Shown: piece after piece, positions 55,809 through 64,000 of the stretch
Layout of the letters: every line of letters begins with the position of its first letter
How positions within the stretch are numbered: position 1 is the stretch's first letter
Source: Plazaster borealis
Lineage: Eukaryota; Echinodermata; Asteroidea; Forcipulatida; Labidiasteridae
Assembly (NCBI GenBank): GCA_021014325.1
Contig: CM037457.1
Coordinates: forward strand, 12,776,538-12,840,537
Length of the DNA stretch: 64,000 nt
Direction of reading: 5' to 3'
Made by a program: the position numbers and the translations under genes
The notes under the pieces: model-generated
Database searches by the model: none
Told to the model about the DNA's origin: nothing
The model's input: only the letters and a program-made list of their open reading frames with translations

Positions 55809-56163
55809 AGGCACTGTACACGTTTGGTAATTACTCAAAATATATATTAGCATAAAACTGACTTGGTAACAAGCAACAGAGAGCTGTTGATAGTATAAAA
55901 CGACTCCCTCTGAAGTAACGTAGTTTTTGAGAAAGAGGTAATTTCTCACTAAAATAATAAAAGACTTCTTGCAAGAAGCCTTTTATTCCTATCTGAAAGC
56001 ACACAAATTTGTACAACAAGGGTGTTTTTTCTTTCATCATTTTCTTGCAACTTCGATGACCAATTGAGCCCAAATTTTCACAGGCTTGTTATTTTATGCA
56101 TATGTTGGGATACACCAAGTGAGAACACTGGTCTTTGACAATTACCAAACGTGTTCAGTGCCT
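55809..56163 (-). mobile_element. TTAA MITE, family A
   Basis: 355 bp, TTAA at 55805-55808 and 56164-56167; a small internal deletion near 55903. Confidence 0.87.
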
Positions 56164-56314
56164 TTAAGGAATTCTTCAATGGCCCCAAGTTGGAAAAAAC
56201 AGTGAGGGAACCTGGATGGTTAAAGAAATGCCTCAACTATCTTAGGAAGAAAAGAATGGTGAACATGTTTAACTTAATTAGGAAATGACTCTGACTTAAT
56301 TGATTAAAGTTTAA

Positions 56315-56668
56315 AGGGTCTGTATACATTTGGTAATGACTCTGAAAATTAATGGCAATAAAAACTTACTTGGTAAGAAGTACAGCAGCTTTGGATAGTA
56401 TATTGCATTTTGAGAAACTTTTCAATTCGAAGTACTGGAAAAAGATATCACTTTTTATCTCAAAAAATTTGAATCTGAGAAGCGTTATTGACAGTAACAG
56501 TTCTCAGATTGTGTATTCCAATTGCAGATTATTCTTCCTGCGTGGACATTAACCGCTCCAGATTTTCGGCAATATCTCAAAAACGCTGCCTTTTGAAATG
56601 AAATTTTCACAGGTTAGTTTTATGGTATATATACAGTGGGTTCCAATTACCAAACGTATACAATCCCT
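56315..56668 (+). mobile_element. TTAA MITE, family C
   Basis: 354 bp, TTAA at 56311-56314 and 56669-56672, inside a pair of roughly 40-base direct repeats (56276-56316 and 56670-56711). Confidence 0.82.
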
Positions 56669-56712
56669 TTAATTAGGAAATGACTCTGACTTATTAATTG
56701 AAGTTTTAAAGA

Positions 56713-59700
56713 ATGTACATACAAACATGTATCGTTCCCTCACACAATGGTCATTGCTAGTCAGGGATGCTGTGATAATCATTATTAAATAAAATTATGA
56801 AAACATTATCCAGATTTCATCTACCAATGTATGTAAATATCTTGCAACACAAAACAGTGTGTGACATTTCTATTTCCTTAAATTGAAGATTTTGGTACTA
56901 AAGTGAACAAATAATTATACAAATGAAATTTACAGAGCTTTACACAGGTAGAGTAAAATAATAGGATGACAAGTTTCAAAGGTGTAAATACAGGTAAATG
57001 ACATCATCAAAGGGTAGATTTTATGTTCTGTTTCTTATGGCTTTAACTCAAACGTCCAGTATTATAAGTCTTAAATAACAGTTCATACAAAAATATATAG
57101 TAGTTACCTAATGTATTTTTACTTATAGCCATTACTATATTTTAGCCGTTTAGATTTGGGGTAGTATTTTTAATGTTGAGTATGACAGGACGTTTAATGC
57201 GAGAAAAAGAAAATATGTACATATTTTTTAATGGATTTTTCAAATGTTCCTGGAGAATTAATATTTGGTAAGATGATCAAGAGTATATTTTTTACAAATT
57301 TTAATGAAGATTTTTAATGAGGAAATTAATAATTTGTGCAGGGTTTGGCTATGTTGTTGAACAGTGATCAGCTCCAAAAGAAAAGAAAAAAAATAGCCGA
57401 CAAATTTTATGTGTGTTTGTAGTGTGCAGATTTGTAGACTTTTTACATGGTTCAGCTTTAAGCAGGAGAGGATTGGGTTAAGTGTTCTGATCCATAAATC
57501 AATATCAAACCAATACACGCAAACATTATGTACACACACACAGTCCCTTTTGTTCTGCTGCTGTAACTGGTATACTTTCTTCAATAACGAATTCTGAAAG
57601 TCATATGATTGGCCATGGGTGGGGTTGAGGGGGGGGGGTCACTTTTAGAGTGTGCTTATGAATTAATAGATTAATTTTGCTGGGGCTGGGGTTGCATCTG
57701 CATTCCTAGACCTTTGTTCTTGTAAATGTTTTTTACTTAAATATGTTTTTCATTCTGTCTATCTATTTGCCATTCCAGCTATACTGATTTGTGTCTTGTC
57801 AAGTTGCTGCTTCTTATTAAGCTAACAATAAGTTTGGTATTGAAATAAATTATGTATTCATTTATCTAGAACATTTTATGCTTTAAGTTGAATGGAAAAA
57901 TCTGCATTTTGTTATCATATCAATACAACTTACCAATCAATTTAACTTAGGTTTAAAGGATTTATATTATTGGTTTTCTAATTAACCTCCCTTTTACGCA
58001 AGGAAAAAGACATGGTAAATTGAGTTTGCTTATTTATGCGTAATAATAACTTGGTCTTTTGTTACTTGGAGCTCCCCTACTGTGTTTTGGTGTCAATCTT
58101 CTATCATTTGGGAAGTCCCTAACCTCTGTCCATGAGACTGTTATCACGCTGCCACCATTTGTCATGTTCCCCTTTCTTCAATAGCTGTAAATGAGGTCAG
58201 ACTTTTCAGAGAGGGATTGTTACACCCTGAAAAAGTTTGAAATTAATAATTTCCCAGTTTGTTTAAAATCATCTGGGCATTGCCCTTATCAAAAACTATA
58301 ATCAGTATTTCTGAGTTTTGACCACTACACGTAGCTGCATGGTCTGACGCAGGATTTAGTAAGGTTTCACATGTGGGTTTTCTTTTTAGTTGTGAGAAAT
58401 CATTCAAAATAGAAACTTCAGGGGAAGATAAAACTGAAATAAGGTAAAAAAGATGAACTATAACCCAAGTAATACCGTTACTGTTTACTGGTTTCTCTTT
58501 ATCACTTCATCAGATGGTCATCGCAAACCATGTCAATATGCAACCCTCGTTTTTTCTTTTGACTCAAACCACTGTAACCAAGCGGAGTGGAAGGTGCAAT
58601 GTGCTGGTCCCATTTTGTAGGGGATAACACTGTTACATGCACTACAGGGATCATGACAAATATGGCGGCTGCACCTGTATAATGATTAAGGTCATTTGTT
58701 AACTGGCTTCATCTCTTTGACTTGCTCTTTCACTTTCAGGGAAAATTCCTTATTTTAATGAACTTTTTACTTTTGAGGAAATTTGTATGGAAGTTGAAAA
58801 AGTAAGGAAATTTGGAGTAAATTCCCCCAAAAAATAAACAAAGTGAAGGAATTATAAAATGTGGAGGAAATTCCTAGAAAAAAACAAAAAAAACAATTAA
58901 AGAAAATTATTAAACTTTGAGCAAATTCTACAATATTCACCTCAAAGTGATCTAGAACAATTTTATGTTGGCTTTTTGGTGAAAATTGTTGACGAAAATT
59001 TTAATTTTGATTGGTGCAGCGTTGCCCTTTGACATGCCAATTTGGGGTTTTAGTATTCTGTGAAATTAACCTGTGATTTATCCCTTACATTTTGCGTTCC
59101 TGTTGATTTGCAATGCATTTATCAATAGGAAAATATACTTTAAAGTAAGAAGGGGATAACTTTTGTCTTGCCAAATTTATTGGATGTTTTTCTTTGTAAA
59201 TACAAATAATTTGAGATACTTTGAGAGACAATAAAATAACAAGCAAATTAGCAAAGTGTTGACGAGAGATATTTCCTTTGTATTAAAATGTATTAAATTT
59301 TATTCAAACATGGCAGATGTATTTAATTACACTATGACATGAATTAGTAGATATTAGTCTGAAAATAATGTTTAGAACAAACTAACACATGTTACACTAC
59401 TTATTTATTTAAACCAAAATAGTAAAATAAAATGAGTTGATTTAAAAAGTTGACTAATAGCTAAAAGCAAAATGAATCTCTCACAAAGATCGGGAGTTTT
59501 AATTATATTTTTCAGATGAGCTACTGCACAACAGCCAACACTCCTTTGTGAATACAATTTATCGTTTGCACCTTTTTTGTTTCCGATGTTTGCGTATCTT
59601 CAAAATAATTGCAGCAGTTTTCCGTTCTCATTGCCTCAATGTCCCTTACTACATTTTCAAAGACATGTTAATCATTAGCAGTTAATAACACATAAATACA

Positions 59701-60556
59701 CACTTGGTTAAATACAAAGCAGCTATTATAGGTATTTCATTAAGTGAAATGTTAACTATGAAAGTACATGGTAATAATCTTCCTGGTTCCAACCGCACTT
59801 TAAAGGTTTAAATCGGTACTGGTAAAATGTCACTATAGTAGTTAATTTGAACAGACCTGAAAACTGGTTAAAATTTGAAACGTTTCTCTGTTTAACAAAA
59901 TTGTTGGAGAGCAGATACATTTCAACATATAAAATTACGTAAAAACTACAGAACATAATTACAAATGTTCCAACTAAAAATTGACTACTGTTAAAACAAT
60001 GGGAGACTTTTGAACGCTAGGTGGCAGCAGACTTACAAGGTAAATTTCCATTGTTTACGTAGTTCTGAGCATGCACACATTACTGACAACAACGGATTTA
60101 CCTGGTAAATCTGCTGCAAAATAGTGTCCCAAAAGTTCCCCATTAAAGGCAAACTTCTTAATACATTTACAGGGAAAACAATCGTTTAAATCCCCTTTTT
60201 TTCAATCCCAATGAAAGGATTAATTTAGTTTTGTATGATTGCAGACAAAGTGTTTTGTCCATTTGCAATTTTAACATTAACCATTGTCCATAAAACCAAA
60301 TGCATTAAAAGTAAAAACTGGATCTACATAAATTTAACTCCCTGCCTCCTTACTGCAGAGAACTAAGGACACTTTGTTCTTAATGGTGGATCACAGCGTT
60401 CTGGTGGATCGCACACTGTATGGGTGCTTGAAAAAATGACTATCAGGAATGTTTAATTACTTATAAAACAAAATAAATTGGTTGCTTTTTAAAGGCTTAG
60501 GAATCAGAGATGTATTTGCTTGACTAATAACTGAACTGAGATTTTAAAAATTAAAA
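56713..60556. other. Intergenic DNA between FHIP1 and the METTL7-like gene, no gene seen
   Basis: Strongly AT-rich, with a G9 run near 57630 and many short open frames on both strands, none resembling a known family. I found no repeat copy that I could match elsewhere in the window. Confidence 0.45.
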
Positions 60557-60724
60557 CACTGCTAAAAATGGTAATTCTTTAAATAAGAAAACAATCTTAT
60601 TTCCAGAAAAACATTTTTGTGTCACTCCCTAAAATTTGTTCTGTTAAGATTTTTGGGAGTGACAAAAGAAAAATTGTTTTTTTAAATAAGATTGTTTATT
60701 TCAAGAATACCATTTTTAGTAGTG
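60557..60724. mobile_element. Foldback element with CACTGCTAAAAATGG ends
   Basis: 168 bp. Left CACTGCTAAAAATGGTAATT mirrors right ATACCATTTTTAGTAGTG. AAACAATCTTATTT, TTTTTGTGTCACTCCC and their mirrors make the arms reach almost to the centre. Confidence 0.8.
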
Positions 60725-61095
60725 TGATTTGGTTTGTCAATGCAATGAAAGGAATCGTCCATAACCTGAACACCCAATGCTCAGACATACATGTACAACT
60801 TTAAAAAGATTTTAAAATGTATGACTAGGACTGGATAAAAAAGCTGAACATTGCAACCCCTCTGTTTTGGGGTGCCCTGTGCTTTTGCTGTGGTGCCCTT
60901 TGCAAAGTACAAATTTAAATTTCCTCGCAGAAGTGCCCCTCTTACCAGAGAAAAATCACTGTGCCCTTTCAAAAGTGATGTTCAATACCTGAGCATGATT
61001 GTGTATTTCATATTATATTATAAAGTTCAATAAAACAAATTATACGTCGGAGTTGGGAAGGGCAACCCAAATTCTCTGAATCTCCTTGCATTGCA

Positions 61096-61335
61096 TTACT
61101 TGGTTGCAAAACCCATCACATGAGGGCGTATCAGTCGGATCAACTTTGGATGGGCAAGGAACTTCTTATAGAAGACCTTGGAGAAGCCGGCATGGTCAAC
61201 GTTGACCCACGGTGTCCTCATTATCTGGCAGCCATCTCCAAGGTAAGACCACACTGGATGGATTAACCACTGGATAGTGTGAACCCATGTCCCTTGTTCG
61301 GCAACTACATGCTCCAGAAAGTAGAATTTTCCACC
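61096..61335 (-). CDS. METTL7A: METTL7-like exon 2
   Basis: Acceptor TTTTTCACAG. Encodes GGKFYFLEHVVAEQGTW, DGCQIMRTPWVNVDHAGFSK and IRPHVMGFATK, then TAA. Family C-terminus, 79 residues. Confidence 0.93.
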   Translation of the reverse strand, partial: GGKFYFLEHVVAEQGTWVHTIQWLIHPVWSYLGDGCQIMRTPWVNVDHAGFSKVFYKKFLAHPKLIRLIRPHVMGFATK

Positions 61336-62514
61336 CTGTGAAAAATAATAGCACAATTTTATAACTACTTCGTTTGAAACTATACGTACAAAAAGCCATT
61401 TTATCTTGTTCAATTCAAAACTGCTTCATTGCACCAGTGTATCCCCGCTCAGAACCCACGCCCCCAACATGTTAAAAGTGGTAAAAATTGGGCAAATCTG
61501 GTCACTAGTCTTGACAAAAAATGGTCGAAATTGCTCATACGGTGATTCGTTACATGTGTTGTCTCGTAACCCTCCGGTTAGCGACAGTCGGGAGGATGGA
61601 GGGTTAAGATTATTGCAACTGTAGAAACAGATGCATATTTGGAAATAAATGGTCTAATAATATTAATAAACAATAATACTCTTGATTAATTCCTATTTCG
61701 TCCCACAATGCACTTGTGGATTTGTCTTGGAGTTGAAAGAAGTTGATACAGGGCTGTATTAATGTGCAACAGTGTAAGTGCTGGATGGATTCCTGCTTCA
61801 CCATCTATATTGGTGGTGTGGCCCAAGCCGTATAAATAAGTAAATACTGATTTTATTTATCGTTAAAATTTTCATCGCACTTGCAGTCACAAGCCATACC
61901 GGTTTGAGAACACGTTTAGCTTCTTTTATCACTGCATCAACGTCCTTGACACTGCAAAGCACGAGCGTGCTGACCACCGCATCCACACTGCTGTCATCAA
62001 CATGCCCGCGGAGATCTTCGGCATACGCCACCACCGTGCGCTGCAGACGAACCCGTGGGTGGTACACGGCAGCGTTCTTCTTGAGGTAGCCGGCAAAATT
62101 TTGATTCGGTTCAATTCCAACCACCTCAGTCCCGTCAGGATAGTACTTAAAATTGGCACCGGATCCAACTCCAATCTCCATTACTGTGAGACTTGGAGTT
62201 GTCTGGCCATTTGCAGCGGGTTTATCCTCGGATTCTTTCTCGGATTCTGTTGGCTTTTCACGACGGAGACTCTCCATATCTTTGAGAAGCTCTTGTTTGA
62301 AACTTTCCATAGCCTTGTTGTATAGCGATGTGAAACGGTTTATGAAGTAGGCCATAAAGGATGGCTGGATGTACCTGAAAATCACATGGAAAACCAGCAG
62401 AGCAACGACAAGGAGTAAAACCCGAGATATGTAAAATAATGCCATGGAAGAGAGGGTTTCCTCCATGGTTGAAGTTGGAGGAGGTCCGGCGTCAACCCCA
62501 GAAGCAGCAGCCAT
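61096..62514 (-). CDS. METTL7A: METTL7/TMT1-like membrane-anchored thiol S-methyltransferase (2 exons)
   Basis: Exon 1 62514-61900 and exon 2 61335-61096 join in phase 0 (RVLKP|GGKFYFLEHV) to give 284 residues; human METTL7A/B have 244. METTL7 enzymes (now TMT1) use S-adenosylmethionine to methylate alkyl thiols at the ER and lipid droplets. Visible features: a hydrophobic anchor at residues 24-48 (from MALFYISRVLLLVV), SAM motif I MEIGVGSGANFKYYP at 112-126, GIEPNQNF at 133-140, then STLVLCSVKDVD and EHVVAEQGTW. A charged linker (KPTESEKESEDKPAANG, from residue 87) between anchor and catalytic domain appears to be extra compared with vertebrates. An upstream in-frame ATG at 62610 would add 32 non-hydrophobic residues; I prefer 62514 because of AAAACATGG and family length. 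Confidence 0.93.
61900..62514 (-). CDS. METTL7A: METTL7-like exon 1
   Basis: Membrane anchor, charged linker and the SAM-binding half, ending RVLKP. Donor GTATGG at 61899. The frame is open back to an ATG at 62610. Confidence 0.9.
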
Positions 62515-62627
62515 GTTTTTGCTGTCCCAAGAAGCGACGCGATGATCGATCGTGTTGTGCGTGTTTAGTTTGTGTGTTTGTTTATAAGTTCCCCTGTGTA
62601 CGGTGGCCATGACATGGCACTCAAATC

Positions 62628-62637
62628 TTAAATATAT
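62628..62637 (-). promoter_or_regulatory. Weak TATA-like site upstream of the METTL7-like gene
   Basis: On the - strand the sequence reads TATATTTAAG here. If it were a real TATA box, transcription would start near 62600, inside the first codons of the longer reading, favouring the ATG at 62514. AT-rich DNA makes chance matches common. Confidence 0.2.
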
Positions 62638-62835
62638 CCGAAGTAAATATTGAAATTGTTATCATACTTGATTTACATCCTGCACAAAATAGTTTTGTAC
62701 TTCTATTGTTATATCAAAATAATTTATTTAGTAGGAAATACTACACTCTTAATACTGACAAAATAGTCGTGATTATATTATTGTAAGATTTGTGGTGTTC
62801 TCTCGATGCCTACATAGTCTAGCGCCCGCTATGTG

Positions 62836-63010
62836 GGCCCAATTTCACAAAAAGTAGCTAAGCACAAAAAATTATGCTTAGCAGAATAAGGTAACCGGCC
62901 AAATTACCATTCACATGTACCATTTGTGACTAGTGTCCTGCTCATTTTTGCTTAGCAGGAAATTGTTTAGCAATATTTTCTGCTTAAGCAGCTCTATGAA
63001 ATTGGGCCAT
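62836..63010. mobile_element. Element B copy upstream of the METTL7-like gene
   Basis: Starts GGGCCCAATTTCACAAAAAG, has AAGGTAACCGGCCAAATTAC inside and ends CTCTATGAAATTGGGCC. About 225 bp upstream of the long start of the gene. Confidence 0.78.
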
Positions 63011-63577
63011 GGTGTTAACGAACTTGATTGTTTACATAGTTGAATTATAAATAGCACGGGAAGCAATAATCATTTGGTAAATGGTACAAATTGATAAACC
63101 TACTGAGATGATCTTGCAAAATTTGATTTGTAGTGTGGATTTTGCAAATTGACTTTCCTTGCTATAGATTTAGTCCCCTGGTGAATTTAAAGTAATAACA
63201 AAAATAAACTCATAAATATGCGTAATGCGCAGATAAGCAAATCACACCATTTGAGGAGGAACATGTTTTCTAAACTCCTTTATAATCTTTTTCAAAATTC
63301 AAAAAATTTATGGTTTATTCATCAAAAAGGGGAATACAAAATACGATTGGAGTCATATGTCATATTTATCCTCATTGCATTTCACTTTATTTTTTTATAT
63401 TTTCATAGTTAACTTCATAAACAACTTTTTAAGAACAAGTTTTCAAACAAATATTTGTTTTACAAATAATTAGTTGAAATGTACGACCTACAAGAGACTT
63501 TGTCTTCTGCTTTACTTCTATTTGTGCTGTACCTTTGCCACATGGTACAATATGGATACAATGGAAAGAAGCATGTC

Positions 63578-63910
63578 GTGGCCAAGTGGTCTAGATCACC
63601 GGACCCAAGCTCTGGTATTGTCAGCAGCAGAGTGTGGGTTCAAATCCCAGTCATGACACTTGTGCCCTTGAGCAAGGCACTTAACCATAATTTCTTCATA
63701 AAAAGTTGGAAGGTATTGCATTCTGCTCTACCAGCCAGGCTCCTAGTGGATGATACCCACGCCTACATCCTTACAGACTGTGAAGGGGAGTGTGTGGCAA
63801 CGTGCCCCTGGTGGTAGTTGATTCGGGTCGATAGCCCAAATCAGTTAAGTTTAGCCCTCTCCTTGAAGTGGCCACCGGCCTTGTGATGTTAGGCGATCTC
63901 TAATTAAAAT
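63578..63910 (+). repeat. tRNA-derived SINE, long family variant
   Basis: Head with A box GTGGCCAAGTGGTCTAG and B box GGTTCAAATCCC, then CATGACACTTGTGCCCTTGA, a body shared with 1308-1517 and an A-rich end. Confidence 0.72.
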
Positions 63911-64000
63911 TAAAAAAAGCCCTTGATGACCTCTCAACAAAATAAATACTTCAGAACAACAAATGATAATGCTGGGGGCTCTTTGATTATTTAAAAAATG

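Noticed and set aside
3749..56163. Family A copies as a CRISPR-like or tandem array
   Set aside because: Copies are dispersed, in both orientations and flanked by TTAA; they are transposons in an animal genome.
58655..58680. AAATATGGCGGC, a YY1-like word that might mark a promoter
   Set aside because: Isolated; no exon, CpG enrichment or downstream gene on either strand.

Overview
The window is animal nuclear DNA: AT-rich, intron-rich, and crowded with short inverted-repeat transposons and tRNA-derived SINEs. The three recognisable proteins all have close vertebrate counterparts. Single large FHIP1-type exons, 1-15 kb introns and the repeat style suggest a marine invertebrate deuterostome. 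I favour an echinoderm, possibly a sea star, but this is inference; no species-diagnostic sequence was confirmed.

Three protein genes are supported. (1) Positions 84-8763, + strand: the last eight coding exons (502 residues) of a NuMA (NUMA1) homologue, the dynein/LGN-linked spindle-pole protein. Its N-terminus and most of its coiled coil lie left of the window. (2) Positions 17914-53274, + strand: a complete FHIP1 homologue (FHIP1A/FHIP1B, formerly FAM160A). It has eleven coding exons whose splice phases all agree and which sum to exactly 1259 codons plus stop. It is the Rab5/endosome-side subunit of the FTS-Hook-FHIP dynein adaptor. Its fifth intron is 15.5 kb and contains a possible in-frame 42-nt microexon. 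(3) Positions 62514-61096, - strand: a two-exon METTL7/TMT1-type thiol methyltransferase with an N-terminal membrane anchor, convergent with FHIP1. NuMA and FHIP1 both concern dynein, but I see no sign that the neighbourhood is functional rather than incidental.

The rest is introns and intergenic DNA. Positions 8764-17790 and 53275-61095 are gene-free as far as I can see. The repeats fall into clear groups: three families of about 350-390 bp inverted-repeat elements that insert at TTAA (called A, C and D here); a palindromic element starting GGGCCCAATTTC (B) that has been hit at TTAA at least three times; hAT-like elements with 5-bp or 6-bp target duplications; several other foldback elements; SINEs with tRNA-like heads; and two truncated LINE fragments in FHIP1 introns.

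The most unusual observations are the centre of family A, a palindrome of about 30 bp whose copies change symmetrically so that pairing is kept; the nested TTAA insertions; a 285-bp near-perfect hairpin at 12203-12487; a 409-bp foldback at 34288-34696 with a hammerhead-like core; and the candidate FHIP1 microexon. I found no CRISPR array, no bacterial-type operon and no convincing functional tRNA or rRNA gene.
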